The notes under the pieces are model-generated. The model worked only from the letters and a program-made list of their open reading frames with translations, did not search any database and was not told where the DNA came from. Positions 8,406 through 17,743 of a DNA stretch of 64,000 nt are shown one piece after another. The translations under genes and the position numbers were made by a program. Every line of letters begins with the position of its first letter. Position 1 is the stretch's first letter. The stretch lies in contig CAVWSB010000006.1 of NCBI GenBank assembly GCA_963757565.1, positions 186,001 to 250,000 of the forward strand. The letters run 5' to 3'. Origin of the DNA: PALSA-894 sp963757565. Its GTDB lineage: Bacteria; Pseudomonadota; Alphaproteobacteria; Rhizobiales; Xanthobacteraceae.

Positions 8406-8879
8406 ATGTCAGGGAAGGCGCGGCTCTTCGCCGCAATTCCGGCACTGCTATTTGCGCTGAGCGCGCATGCCGTCGAACTCGACCCAAAGGCCGTTGTCTA
8501 CACGCTGCCCGACAACATCAAGTGGGTGGTCAATGAAAAGGCCGGCAATGCGCAGGTCGTGATCGCGGGCGATCCGACCAAGCCGGGGCAATACGTCGTG
8601 CTCACTAAGTGGCTCGCCGGTCATCATTTCAGCCGACCTCACTGGCACCCGAACGATCGCTTCATCACGGTCATCAAGGGGACGTGGTGGGTCGGCTCGG
8701 GCGGCAATTTCGATCCGGAGAACGCGACCGTGCCTCTGCCTGCCGGCACCGTGGTGACGCATTACGGCAAGCAGGTGCATTACGACGGCGCCAAGGATGA
8801 AGATGCCGTGCTGATGATCGTCGGGGATGGTCCGGCGACGAGCACACCGTTCGTGGCGGCAAACGAGATGAAAAAGTAA
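8406..8879 (+). CDS. Exported cupin-domain protein
   Basis: 157 residues with a signal peptide ending near SAHAVE. The single cupin barrel shows RPHWHPNDRFITVIKGTWWVGSG, the first cupin motif with two histidines, and a second region VVTHYGKQVHYDG. A ribosome-binding site GGGAGG lies before the ATG. The metal set is not fully canonical, so I cannot say whether it is an enzyme or a binding protein. It stands alone between a leftward operon and a convergent helicase gene. Confidence 0.8.
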   Translation: MSGKARLFAAIPALLFALSAHAVELDPKAVVYTLPDNIKWVVNEKAGNAQVVIAGDPTKPGQYVVLTKWLAGHHFSRPHWHPNDRFITVIKGTWWVGSGGNFDPENATVPLPAGTVVTHYGKQVHYDGAKDEDAVLMIVGDGPATSTPFVAANEMKK

Positions 8880-8937
8880 GGGGGCCGTCACCCTGAGCGC
8901 GAGCCGCACTTGCGGCGCGCCTCGAAGGGCGATGGCG

Positions 8938-10971
8938 TCACCGCCACATTGCGCGCATGCGCGCCGTCACGTCCATCTGCGCCTGCGGCGACGCCGAGGA
9001 TGCGGCGCTCTTCGCGCTTGGCCAGATGCGCTGCTCGAAATGCCGCGCCACTGGCGTCGGGATGAAGCGCGTGCGCAGGGCGTGCACGTAGCGGTCGCCG
9101 CGGTTCGCCTGATTATGCGTATAGAACCGTTGCGGCACGATGACGTCGAGCTGATCCTTCGCGCGCGTCATCGCCACGTACAGCAACCGTCGCTCCTCTT
9201 CGATCTCGTCGGCATTGCCGGTCGCAAGATCGGAGGGGATGCAGCCATCAACCGCGTTGAGCACAAACACGGACTTCCACTCCTGCCCCTTGGCGGAATG
9301 GATGGTCGAGAGAATGAGATAGTCCTCGTCGAGCAAGGGCGCGCCGGCTTCATCCGAGGTGGCGGACGGCGGGTCGAGCGTGAGGTCAGTGAGGAACTGC
9401 TCGCGCGTGCGGTAGCCCGCGGCGATCTGTTCAAGCTGCGCCAGGTCGGCGCCGCGCGCCGCCGCGTCGTCGTGCAGGCGCTCCAGATGCGGCTCGTACC
9501 AGCGCCGCACCTGCTCCAGCTCGGCCGGCCAGCCGGTCGCGCGCCGGAATAGCGCATCGAACAGCGTCGCGAAATCCGTCCACTCCGCGCCCGCGCGCGG
9601 CGGCGCATAGGTGACGAGCATCGCCGCCGGATCAGGGCTGCCAAGCCGGTCGAGAATCTTTGCCGCGCTCGCCGGTCCGATACCGGGCACAAGCTGCGTG
9701 ACGCGAAACCCCGCGACGCGGTCGCGCGGATTTTCAGCAAAGCGCAGCGCCGCCAGCACGTCCTTCACATGCGCGGCTTCGAGAAACTTCAAGCCGCCGA
9801 ACTTCACGAACGGAATGTTGCGGCGGGTCAACTCGAATTCGAGCGTGTCGGAGTGATGCGAGGTGCGGAACAGCACGGCCTGCGATTTCAGCGGCAGCCC
9901 CGCCTCACGGTTTTGCAGCACGCGCTCCACCACGTATCGGGCCTGATCGCTCTCGTCGCGCACCGCCACGAGCAGCGGGCGGGTCGAGGCTTCGCGCTCC
10001 GACCAGAGATTTTTCGTGAAGCGCTCGCTTGCGAGCGCGATCACGGCATTTGACGCGGCGAGCACCGGCTGGGTCGAGCGGTAGTTCTGCTCCAGCGTGA
10101 CGACGCGCGCCTGCGGCGTGAAGTGTCCGGGAAAGTCGAGAATATTGCGCACGGTGGCGGCACGAAACGAATAGATCGACTGCGCGTCGTCGCCGACCAC
10201 CGTGAGCCCCTGCCCGTCCGGCTTGAGTGCGAGCAGGATCGAAGCCTGGAGCCGGTTGGTGTCCTGATATTCGTCGATCAGGATATGGTCGAAGCGCGCG
10301 CCGATCTCTGTGGCGAACGCACGCTCCGCCAGCATGTGCGCCCAGTAGAGCAGCAGGTCGTCGTAATCGAGCACGTTCTGGCGCTGCTTCGCCTCGACAT
10401 AGGCGGCAAACAGCCTCTTCAGTTCGGCCGCCCAGTTGGCGCACCACGGAAACGCCTGCCCGAGCACCTTTTCGAGTGGGGTCTCGGCATTCACCGCGCG
10501 CGAGTAGATCGAGAGGCACGTACCCTTGGTGGGAAAGCGGCTTTCGGTCCGCGAGAGATCGAGTTCGTGGCGCACCAGGTTCATCAGATCGGCGGCGTCC
10601 TCGCGATCATGGATGGTAAACGCCCGATCGAGCCCGATGCGCTCGGCATATTCGCGCAGGAAGCGCGCGCCGATGGCGTGGAACGTGCCGGACCAGATCA
10701 GCCCCGTGCTTGCGTTGGTGCCGGAGGCGCGATTGAGAATGCGCGTTGCACGCGCCTCCATCTCGGCGGCGGCGCGGCGCGAGAATGTCAGCAACAGGAT
10801 GCGGTGCGGATCGGCACCGTTCATGACCAGATGCGCGACACGATGCGCCAGCGTGTCGGTCTTGCCCGAGCCCGCCCCCGCGATGATCAGCAACGGCCGT
10901 GCATCTTTGCCGTCGACGCCATGCTCGACCGCAGCACGCTGGTCGGCATTGAGCCTGGCGAGATAGTCCAT
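8938..10971 (-). CDS. UvrD/Rep-type superfamily 1A DNA helicase
   Basis: A 677-residue ATP-dependent 3'-5' helicase. Motifs in order: LNADQRAAVEHG (Q motif), IIAGAGSGKTDTL (Walker A, Lys37), LLTFSRRAAAEMEAR (Ia), ILIDEYQDTN (II, DEYQD), VVGDDAQSIYSFRAA (III), LEQNYRST (IV), TIHSAKGQEWKSVFV (V) and EERRLLYVAMTRAKDQL (VI). It is a little shorter than UvrD (about 720) and its C-terminus is Ala-rich rather than Tudor-like, so it is likely a second UvrD-like helicase rather than the housekeeping copy. It is monocistronic. Role: unwinding DNA in repair or recombination. Confidence 0.92.
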   Translation of the reverse strand: MDYLARLNADQRAAVEHGVDGKDARPLLIIAGAGSGKTDTLAHRVAHLVMNGADPHRILLLTFSRRAAAEMEARATRILNRASGTNASTGLIWSGTFHAIGARFLREYAERIGLDRAFTIHDREDAADLMNLVRHELDLSRTESRFPTKGTCLSIYSRAVNAETPLEKVLGQAFPWCANWAAELKRLFAAYVEAKQRQNVLDYDDLLLYWAHMLAERAFATEIGARFDHILIDEYQDTNRLQASILLALKPDGQGLTVVGDDAQSIYSFRAATVRNILDFPGHFTPQARVVTLEQNYRSTQPVLAASNAVIALASERFTKNLWSEREASTRPLLVAVRDESDQARYVVERVLQNREAGLPLKSQAVLFRTSHHSDTLEFELTRRNIPFVKFGGLKFLEAAHVKDVLAALRFAENPRDRVAGFRVTQLVPGIGPASAAKILDRLGSPDPAAMLVTYAPPRAGAEWTDFATLFDALFRRATGWPAELEQVRRWYEPHLERLHDDAAARGADLAQLEQIAAGYRTREQFLTDLTLDPPSATSDEAGAPLLDEDYLILSTIHSAKGQEWKSVFVLNAVDGCIPSDLATGNADEIEEERRLLYVAMTRAKDQLDVIVPQRFYTHNQANRGDRYVHALRTRFIPTPVARHFEQRIWPSAKSAASSASPQAQMDVTARMRAMWR

Positions 10972-11096
10972 TGCGAATCACGATTGGCGATGCGGGAGCA
11001 CCACCAATCACGTTTCTCCTTTTGTTCGCAATCGCGGCGCGACACGCTTGATCGGCCGACGCCTGCCCGCTAGCGTGATGTGTCCGCCGGGAACGC

Positions 11097-11124
11097 TTGA
11101 CCTTTGTGGCTCTGCCTTTATGCA
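11097..11124 (+). promoter_or_regulatory. Candidate sigma-70-type promoter of scoAB
   Basis: TTGACC at 11097-11102 and TATGCA at 11119-11124 are separated by 16 bases. They lie 34 bases upstream of the scoA ATG at 11158. Based on motif match and position only. Confidence 0.4.
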
Positions 11125-11157
11125 GACTGGCAAAGGCTATCGAGAGGCGGGTTTTCC

Positions 11158-11883
11158 ATGAAAAAAGTCTATCCGGACGCCAAGTCGGCGCTCGCGGGCG
11201 TGCTGAAGGACGGCATGATGGTCATGGCCGGCGGCTTTGGCCTGTGCGGCATGCCCGAGACGCTGATCAAGGCGCTGCGCGATTCCGGCGTGAAGAACCT
11301 GACCTGTGTGTCGAACAATGCCGGCATTGACGGCGCGGGCCTCGGCCTGCTGCTCGAAACCCGGCAGATCAAGAAGATGATCGCGTCATACGTGGGCGAG
11401 AACAAGCTGTTCGCCCAGCAGTTCCTGGCGGGCGAACTGGAGATCGAGTTCAACCCGCAGGGCACGATGGCCGAGCGCATCCGCGCGGGCGGCGCCGGCA
11501 TCCCCGCGTTTTTCACCAAGACCGGCGTCGGCACCGATATCGCCAAGGGCAAGGAAGAGCGCGAGTTCAATGGCCAGCGCTACATCATGGAGACCGGACT
11601 GGTCGCGGACCTCTCGCTCGTGCACGCATGGAAGGGCGATACCGAGGGCAACCTCGTCTACCGCAAGACCGCGCGCAACTTTAACCCGATGATGGCAACC
11701 GCCGCGCATGTCACCGTGGCGGAAGTCGAGCATCTGGTCGAACCGGGCGAACTCGACGGCGACATGATCCATACGCCGGGCGTGTTCGTGCAGCGCATCA
11801 TTCACACCACCGCCGAGAAGCGGATCGAAGCGCGCACGACGCGCAAACGCGTGATGGCGGCAGCCGCCGGAGTGGAGGTTTAA
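11158..11883 (+). CDS. scoA: 3-oxoacid CoA-transferase subunit A
   Basis: 241-residue alpha subunit of a family I CoA-transferase (SCOT type), which moves CoA from succinyl-CoA to acetoacetate or another 3-oxoacid. The glycine-rich start MVMAGGFGLCGMPETLI and SNNAGIDGAGLGLLL are subunit-A signatures, and ENKLFAQQFLAGELEIEFNPQGT is the conserved central block. I chose ATG 11158 (GAGAGG upstream) because it matches the family's N-terminus. Subunit B starts 3 bases after its stop. Together they would use or make acetoacetate, for instance when polyhydroxybutyrate is mobilised. Confidence 0.92.
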   Translation: MKKVYPDAKSALAGVLKDGMMVMAGGFGLCGMPETLIKALRDSGVKNLTCVSNNAGIDGAGLGLLLETRQIKKMIASYVGENKLFAQQFLAGELEIEFNPQGTMAERIRAGGAGIPAFFTKTGVGTDIAKGKEEREFNGQRYIMETGLVADLSLVHAWKGDTEGNLVYRKTARNFNPMMATAAHVTVAEVEHLVEPGELDGDMIHTPGVFVQRIIHTTAEKRIEARTTRKRVMAAAAGVEV

Positions 11884-11885
11884 TC

Positions 11886-12545
11886 ATGCCGTGGACCCGC
11901 GATCAGATGGCCGAACGCGCCGCCAAGGAGCTGCGCGACGGTTTCTACGTCAATCTCGGCATCGGGATCCCGACGCTGGTATCGAACTACATTCCGGACG
12001 GCATGAGCGTGCAGCTCCAGAGCGAGAACGGCATGCTCGGCTTCGGCCCGTTCCCCTACGAAGGCGACGAGGACCCGGACCTGATCAACGCCGGCAAGCA
12101 GACCGTCACCGAATTGCCGACCACGAGCTTCTTCTCCTCGGCTGACTCGTTCGCGATGATCCGTGGCGGCCACATCGACCTTGCGCTGCTCGGCGCCATG
12201 CAGGTTGCCGAGAACGGCGACCTCGCCAACTGGATGATCCCCGGCAAGATGGTGAAGGGAATGGGTGGCGCGATGGACCTCGTCGCGGGCGTCAAGAAGG
12301 TCGCCGTCATCATGGAGCATTCGGCCAAGGCCAAGGACGGTACGGTCGAGCCGAAGCTGCTGCACAAATGCTCGCTGCCGCTGACGGGCGCGGGCGTCGT
12401 CGACATGGTGATCACCGATCTCGGCGTGTTCGAGATCGACAAGAAGAACGGCGGCATGACGCTGATCGAGCTTGCGCCTGACGTGACACTCGACGAAATC
12501 AAGGCGAAGACCGAGGCGCACTACAAGGTCGCCAACACGTTGTAG
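11886..12545 (+). CDS. scoB: 3-oxoacid CoA-transferase subunit B
   Basis: 219-residue beta subunit partnering scoA. VNLGIGIPTLVSNYIP is the N-terminal family block. The catalytic glutamate that forms the enzyme-CoA thioester is in QSENGMLG (Glu47). GAMQVAENGDLANWMIPG and KCSLPLTG complete the signature. The gene starts 3 bases after scoA, so the subunits are made in step. The length is normal for a separate B subunit. Confidence 0.93.
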   Translation: MPWTRDQMAERAAKELRDGFYVNLGIGIPTLVSNYIPDGMSVQLQSENGMLGFGPFPYEGDEDPDLINAGKQTVTELPTTSFFSSADSFAMIRGGHIDLALLGAMQVAENGDLANWMIPGKMVKGMGGAMDLVAGVKKVAVIMEHSAKAKDGTVEPKLLHKCSLPLTGAGVVDMVITDLGVFEIDKKNGGMTLIELAPDVTLDEIKAKTEAHYKVANTL

Positions 12546-12667
12546 CATCTCGCGTTTGCGGCGCAGCCACGCCCCGAAAGCGTCACAAAACGCCGCCACA
12601 CGTTTGCGCCAGAGTCGCAGCCCGGTATAGTCGGGGCCGGCCGCCAAATCCCTTCAAAGCGGAACTC

Positions 12668-14584
12668 TTGCCCGTGTCCACGGCCAACGGCCTGTTGCGT
12701 CTGACGTTTGTGATCGCGGCCGTGTTTGCCGCCGGCATCGCTGCGCTTGTTGCGGCCTCGGCATTCATTCCGGCCAGCACCGTACGTCAGGCGGTGATAA
12801 CCGAAATCCAAGACGTCACCGGACTTGAGCCAACCATCCGTGGCCCAGTGACCGTTTCGCTGTTTCCGAGCGCGATGGTGAGCTTCTCCGATGTGACGCT
12901 GAGTGGCGGCAACGCGACGCCCGCGCTCACGGCGGACCGTCTCAACGCCAAGCTCGCGCTGCTGCCGTTGTTGTTCGGCCGGATCGAGCCCGTCGATATG
13001 TCGCTGACACGACCGCGCCTCGCCGTCACTGTCGAGCCGGACGGGAGTTCAAACTGGTCCGCTCTGATGGCCACGCTCGCGCGCTCGCTGAAACCGGGTC
13101 AGCAATCCGGCCAGTTGCTGTCGTTTTCCGAAATCCGGATGACCGAGGGCACCATCACGGTCACGGATGCGCAGCACGGCGTTTCCGAAACGTTATCCGA
13201 TGTTGAGCTTTCGTTTGCGTGGCCGTCGATCTCCCGTTCCTTCGGGGCGAGTGGCCACTTCACATGGCGCGGCGAGGCGTTCGATGCGAGCGCGAACGCC
13301 GCCGACCTGCTGGCCGCCCTGTCGGGCGACCGTACGGGGCTGAAGCTGCGGCTCACCGGCACGCCGTTCAAACTGGCATTCGAAGGCGCGATGAGCCAGA
13401 AGCCTTCATTCAAGCTGGAGGGTGCGCTTGCGGCCGACGGAAAGTCGTTGCGCGACGCGCTACGCTGGGCGAGCCGTCAGCCCCTGCCCGGCGCGGGGTT
13501 TGGCCGCTTTGCCTTGAAGGCGCAGACGATCGTGACCGGCGGAATTGCGGCGCTGACGAGCGTCAACATCGAACTCGACGGCAATGTCGCCGAAGGCGCG
13601 ATGGCTCTGATGTCCGATCCACGCATGACGGTGAAGGGTACTCTCGCCGCCGATACGCTGGATGTGACGCCCTACATATCGGCGATTGAAGTGTTGCGCG
13701 GCAATCGCGGCAATTGGGATCGCGACGCGATCTCGGTCGCCGGGCTCTCCGACTTCGATCTCGACCTGCGCCTGTCCGCCGCGCAAGTCACTGTCGCGTC
13801 AGCGAAGCTCGGGCGCACCGGCATCGCGGCGAACCTGCGTGACGGCAAGCTCACCTTGGCGATTGGCGAGGCGCAAGCCTATGGGGGCGTAATCAAGGGC
13901 GCACTGGTGATGTCGAAGGCGGAGACCGGTGCGGACATCAAGTCGCAATTGCAGTTCGCCGATGTCGATCTCGAATCCTGCCTCGGCGATCTGTTCGGCA
14001 TCCGCAAACTCGAAGGCAAGGGCAACCTTTCTCTCGTGCTCGAGGCGAGCGGCGACAGCGTGATGGCGTTCACCCATACGCTTACAGGCAACGCGGAGCT
14101 TGTAGCGCGTCAGGGTGCCATCGCCGGCTTCAATATCGAACAACTACTCAAGCGGCTGGAGCAGCGACCACTCTCGGTCGGCAGCGATTTCCGCCGCGGA
14201 CGTACGCCTTTCGACAGGCTCACGGCGACCGCCCGCATCGCTCAGGGCACGGCAACGATCGAGGACGCGAAACTCGACGGCGGCGCGATTCAGCTGACCC
14301 TCGGCGGCTCGGCCTCGATCCCGGCGCGCGAACTCGATCTCAAGGGCAACGCGGCACTCCTCGCGGCGACCGGCGATACCAAGCCCGCGTTCGAGCTACC
14401 CTTCGTGATGCAGGGATCGTGGGACGATCCGATCCTGCTGCCTGATGCGCAGAGCCTCCTCAATCGTTCCAACGCCGCAGCGCCCCTGCTCGACGCGGTG
14501 CGCGATCGCAAGACCCGAGATTCGGTGCGCTCGGTGATCGACGAACTCAATCGCAGTGGGATCATACCCGTCCCGCGGCCCTGA
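12668..14584 (+). CDS. AsmA-family protein
   Basis: 638 residues. One N-terminal transmembrane helix (about 10-35) anchors a long periplasmic beta-rich domain. N-terminal motifs such as FIPASTVRQAVITEIQ and PVTVSLFPSAMVSFSDVTL, and the C-terminal AsmA_2 block FDRLTATARIAQGTATIEDAKLDGG, match AsmA proteins, which belong to the bridge-like lipid-transfer superfamily. The start may be TTG 12668 or GTG 12674; the two differ by two residues. It is followed by a small membrane-protein gene. Confidence 0.85.
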   Translation: MPVSTANGLLRLTFVIAAVFAAGIAALVAASAFIPASTVRQAVITEIQDVTGLEPTIRGPVTVSLFPSAMVSFSDVTLSGGNATPALTADRLNAKLALLPLLFGRIEPVDMSLTRPRLAVTVEPDGSSNWSALMATLARSLKPGQQSGQLLSFSEIRMTEGTITVTDAQHGVSETLSDVELSFAWPSISRSFGASGHFTWRGEAFDASANAADLLAALSGDRTGLKLRLTGTPFKLAFEGAMSQKPSFKLEGALAADGKSLRDALRWASRQPLPGAGFGRFALKAQTIVTGGIAALTSVNIELDGNVAEGAMALMSDPRMTVKGTLAADTLDVTPYISAIEVLRGNRGNWDRDAISVAGLSDFDLDLRLSAAQVTVASAKLGRTGIAANLRDGKLTLAIGEAQAYGGVIKGALVMSKAETGADIKSQLQFADVDLESCLGDLFGIRKLEGKGNLSLVLEASGDSVMAFTHTLTGNAELVARQGAIAGFNIEQLLKRLEQRPLSVGSDFRRGRTPFDRLTATARIAQGTATIEDAKLDGGAIQLTLGGSASIPARELDLKGNAALLAATGDTKPAFELPFVMQGSWDDPILLPDAQSLLNRSNAAAPLLDAVRDRKTRDSVRSVIDELNRSGIIPVPRP

Positions 14585-14637
14585 CCTGCTATCATTCCCC
14601 GTCTGCGAATCAGGCGCCGGAAACCCGGCGAGGGAGC

Positions 14638-14892
14638 ATGGTGGCGCGCCTCATCTCGACATTGGTGAAGGTGGCTGTGGCGTCGCTCATCGTCGGGACG
14701 GTGCTGGCGCACTTCGGGATCACGGCCGAACAGATCCTCAAGGAGGCAGGCCTGACCCCTGAGCGCCTTGCGGAACTTGCGCGGCAGGGTGTCACTTGGG
14801 CACTGCCGAACATCCTGCTCGGCTCGATGATTATCGTGCCGGTGTGGCTGGTGGTGTTTCTGTTCCGGCCACCGGGCACGCGGAGCGAGTAG
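14638..14892 (+). CDS. Small two-helix membrane protein (DUF6460-like)
   Basis: 84 residues with two hydrophobic segments (about 8-27 and 55-76) separated by a soluble loop with ILKEAGLTPERLAELARQG. The layout resembles the small alphaproteobacterial DUF6460 family; I make that assignment from memory of the pattern and give it modest weight. A GAGGGAG ribosome-binding site is close to the ATG. It lies directly after asmA, convergent with the polyamine-transporter operon. Confidence 0.65.
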   Translation: MVARLISTLVKVAVASLIVGTVLAHFGITAEQILKEAGLTPERLAELARQGVTWALPNILLGSMIIVPVWLVVFLFRPPGTRSE

Positions 14893-15690
14893 TCAAGGCC
14901 TCATCATGACCGGTGCGGTGCTGGTGGCACGTTTGGTCAGCAGCGAAGCAATAACCAACCCAACCGACACGACCGCGATCATGATGGTGCAGATCGCGTT
15001 GATCTCCGGCTTCACGCCCATGCGCACCTCTGAATAGATGCGGATCGGCAGCGTGGTCGCGCCCGGCCCTGTGACGAAGCTCGCAATTACCAGATCGTCG
15101 AGCGAGAGCGCGAAGGCGAGCATCCAGCCGGCAGCGACCGCCGGCCAGATCAGCGGCAGCGTGACGGTGAGGAACGTGCGCAGCGGCGGGCAACCAAGAT
15201 CCATCGCGGCTTCCTCGAGGCTGCGGTCGAACGTGACGAGCCGCGACTGCACCACGACGGTGACGAAACAGAGCGTCAGCGTGGTGTGCGCGATCGTAAT
15301 GGTCCAGAAGCCGCGGTCGATTTCACTGGCGACGAACAGCAACAGCAACGACAGGCCCGTGATGACTTCGGGCATCACCAGCGGCGCGTAGATCATGCTG
15401 GAGAACAAGAGTTTTCCGCGAAAGCGCCGCATCAGCGCGAGGGCCGCGAGCGTTCCGAGCACCGTCGCGGCCGAGGCGGACAGAAAGGCGATGCGAAGCG
15501 AGATCGAAGCGGACTCAAGCATCGCGGAGTCCCTGGCGAGTTCGCGGTACCAGCGCAGCGAAATGCCGCTCCACACCGTGACCGAGCGCGCGTCGTTGAA
15601 CGAATACACGATGAGAATTGCGATCGGCAGGTAGAGGAAGGCCAGTCCGAGCGCGAGCGAGACAAGATTGACGGCACCAAACTGCTTCAT
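14893..15690 (-). CDS. potI: ABC permease, PotI-like (polyamine type)
   Basis: 265-residue inner-membrane permease with six predicted helices. The EAA loop SLEEAAMDLGCPPLRTFLTVTLP, where the ATPase docks, is at about residues 166-188. It is closest in pattern to PotI of the putrescine importer. The ATG at 15690 shares its A with the TGA of the upstream permease (TGATG), so translation is coupled. It is last in the operon potG-potH-potI. Confidence 0.85.
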   Translation of the reverse strand: MKQFGAVNLVSLALGLAFLYLPIAILIVYSFNDARSVTVWSGISLRWYRELARDSAMLESASISLRIAFLSASAATVLGTLAALALMRRFRGKLLFSSMIYAPLVMPEVITGLSLLLLFVASEIDRGFWTITIAHTTLTLCFVTVVVQSRLVTFDRSLEEAAMDLGCPPLRTFLTVTLPLIWPAVAAGWMLAFALSLDDLVIASFVTGPGATTLPIRIYSEVRMGVKPEINAICTIMIAVVSVGLVIASLLTKRATSTAPVMMRP

Positions 15691-16601
15691 CACCCGGCCC
15701 CAAATCCGCGTGCCTCTCGCTGCTGATAGAGCAGGATCGGCGGCACCAGTAGGCAAAGCAGCACGACAGCAAGTGCCGAGGCGGCGGGCCAGTCGTGGTT
15801 ATCGAAGAACTCGCGCCACAATGTCTGGCCGATCATCGAGGTGGACGACGGCGCCAGCAGGTCGGGGATCACGAACTCGCCGGTGATCGGTATGAAGCAC
15901 AGCAGCGCGCCTGCGACAATTCCGGGGCGCGACAGCGGCATCGTGACAGTGAAGAAGGTGCGCCACGGCGGCGCGCCGAGATCAGCGGCCGCTTCGATCA
16001 GCGTACGATCCATTCGCTCCAGAGCCGCGTAGAGAGGCAGCACCATGAACGGAAAATACGAATAGACGATGCCGATATAGAGCGCGGTGTCGGTTGCGAG
16101 CCAGGAGACCGGTGTGTCGATCAGATGCAGCGCCAGCAGCGTTCGGTTGAGCAGGCCGTCGTGCTGCAACACCGTGACCCATGCATAGACGCGGATCAGG
16201 AACGAGGTCCAGAACGGCAGCACCACGAGCAGAACCAGCGTGCCACGAATGCGGTGCGGCGCGCGGGCGAGCGCATAGGCGACCGGATAGGCGAGCAGCA
16301 GCAGAATTGCGGTCGAGACTGCGGCGACCTCAAGACTTTTGCCGTAGGACCAGATGTAGAGAATATCATTGGTGAAGCGCGCATAGTTGTCGGGCGAGAG
16401 CGCGGCGAAGAAGTTCTTCAGCCCTTCCCACCCCGCTGCCGGGTCCAGCACCGGCACGTAGGGCGGCTGCGCCAGTTCGGATTGCGAGAAGCTGATCTTG
16501 AGCACGATCAAGAACGGCAGCAGGAAGAACGCCACAAGCCACGCATAGGGGACGAAGATCGCGACGCGCGTGGCCCAATTGCGATGCTCGCGGTTGCTCA
16601 C
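15690..16601 (-). CDS. potH: ABC permease, PotH-like (polyamine type)
   Basis: 303-residue permease with an N-terminal helix PYAWLVAFFLLPFLIVLKIS, typical of PotH, and an EAA loop DRTLIEAAADLGAPPWRTFF. It starts with GTG at 16601, with GGAG upstream and only 4 bases after the ATPase stop. It should form a heterodimer with the downstream PotI-like permease. Confidence 0.85.
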   Translation of the reverse strand: MSNREHRNWATRVAIFVPYAWLVAFFLLPFLIVLKISFSQSELAQPPYVPVLDPAAGWEGLKNFFAALSPDNYARFTNDILYIWSYGKSLEVAAVSTAILLLLAYPVAYALARAPHRIRGTLVLLVVLPFWTSFLIRVYAWVTVLQHDGLLNRTLLALHLIDTPVSWLATDTALYIGIVYSYFPFMVLPLYAALERMDRTLIEAAADLGAPPWRTFFTVTMPLSRPGIVAGALLCFIPITGEFVIPDLLAPSSTSMIGQTLWREFFDNHDWPAASALAVVLLCLLVPPILLYQQREARGFGAG

Positions 16602-16605
16602 GTCA

Positions 16606-17712
16606 TTACTCCGTCAGCAGGATCCCGGCTTCGGGCGCCCACGAAAGCCAAACGCGGTCATTCTGCCCGATCGTACCGGCGGACCCGTGCTGCTTGTTCA
16701 TGACGGCGGCCTTCAGGATAAGACCGCCATCGAGCCGTACCTTGTAGAGCGAGACCGTGCCGAGGTAGCCAATGTCCGCGATGACGCCCGACACTGTGTT
16801 CTCGAGCCCCTCTTCGGGCACCGCACGCGCGATACGGATTTTTTCAGGCCGGAGCGCGACCGCGGCTGGACCGGGCGAAACATCCATTTGAGGCAGGCGC
16901 AGCCGCAGTCCCTCGCGCTCGAAAGTCACGAAGGTTGGATAGACCGCCGTGATATGCCCTTCGACCACGTTGACATCACCGACAAAGCCCGCGACCCAGC
17001 GCGAGCGCGGCTGCTCGTAGATTTCGACCGGCGTTCCGACCTGCGCGAGCCGCCCCTCGTTCATCACGCCGATGCGGTCGGCAAGCGCCATCGCCTCGTC
17101 CTGGTCGTGGGTGACGATCACGAACGTGGTGCCGAGGCGGCGCTGCAGTTCCTTCAGCTCGGACCGCGTTTCCTCGCGCAGCTTGCGGTCGAGCGCGGCG
17201 AGCGGCTCGTCGAGCAGCAGGACCTTCGGTTGCTTGACGAGCGAACGCGCGAGCGCGACGCGCTGACGCTGCCCACCGGACAGCTGATCCGGTCGACGCT
17301 CGGCGTACGCGCGCATCTTGACCAGTCCCAGCATCTCGTCGACCTGCGCCACTATCTCATTCTTCGGCAAGCGATCCTGCTTCAGGCCGAACGCCACGTT
17401 CCCCGCGACAGTGAGGTGCGGAAACAGCGCGTAGCTCTGGAACATCATGTTGACCGGCCGCCGGTAAGGCGGCACATCGGTGAGGTTCTTTCCGTCGAGG
17501 ATCACCTCACCCGCGTCGGGAGCCTCGAAGCCCGCGAGCAGGCGCAACAACGTGGTTTTGCCGCAGCCTGAAGGGCCGAGCAGCGCGAAAAACTCGCCTT
17601 CGAAAATATCCAGCGTCAGAGAATCGACGGCGGCGAATTCACCGAAGCGCCGGGTGACCCGATCGAATCTGACAGAGGGGCTGTGCCGCCATGGCGGCAC
17701 GCTAAGCATCAT
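16606..17712 (-). CDS. potG: ABC ATPase, PotG/PotA-like (polyamine type)
   Basis: About 368 residues. LLGPSGCGKTTLLRLLAG is the Walker A loop, QSYALFPHLT the Q-loop, LSGGQRQRVALARSL the signature and LLLDEPLAALD the Walker B. The C-terminal TOBE region includes ALRPEKIRI. Length and the N-terminal 'vtrrFGeFaAVDslTLDI' pattern are typical of PotG. The start is uncertain between 17736 and 17709. The expected periplasmic receptor gene potF is not next to this operon. Confidence 0.87.
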   Translation of the reverse strand: MMLSVPPWRHSPSVRFDRVTRRFGEFAAVDSLTLDIFEGEFFALLGPSGCGKTTLLRLLAGFEAPDAGEVILDGKNLTDVPPYRRPVNMMFQSYALFPHLTVAGNVAFGLKQDRLPKNEIVAQVDEMLGLVKMRAYAERRPDQLSGGQRQRVALARSLVKQPKVLLLDEPLAALDRKLREETRSELKELQRRLGTTFVIVTHDQDEAMALADRIGVMNEGRLAQVGTPVEIYEQPRSRWVAGFVGDVNVVEGHITAVYPTFVTFEREGLRLRLPQMDVSPGPAAVALRPEKIRIARAVPEEGLENTVSGVIADIGYLGTVSLYKVRLDGGLILKAAVMNKQHGSAGTIGQNDRVWLSWAPEAGILLTE

Positions 17713-17743
17713 TTGCCGAACGCGCAAAACCCGCAACGCCAGT

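Noticed and set aside
8880..8937. Dispersed repeat after the cupin gene
   Set aside because: The text resembles common intergenic repeat fragments, but its arms pair poorly and I found no second copy in the window.
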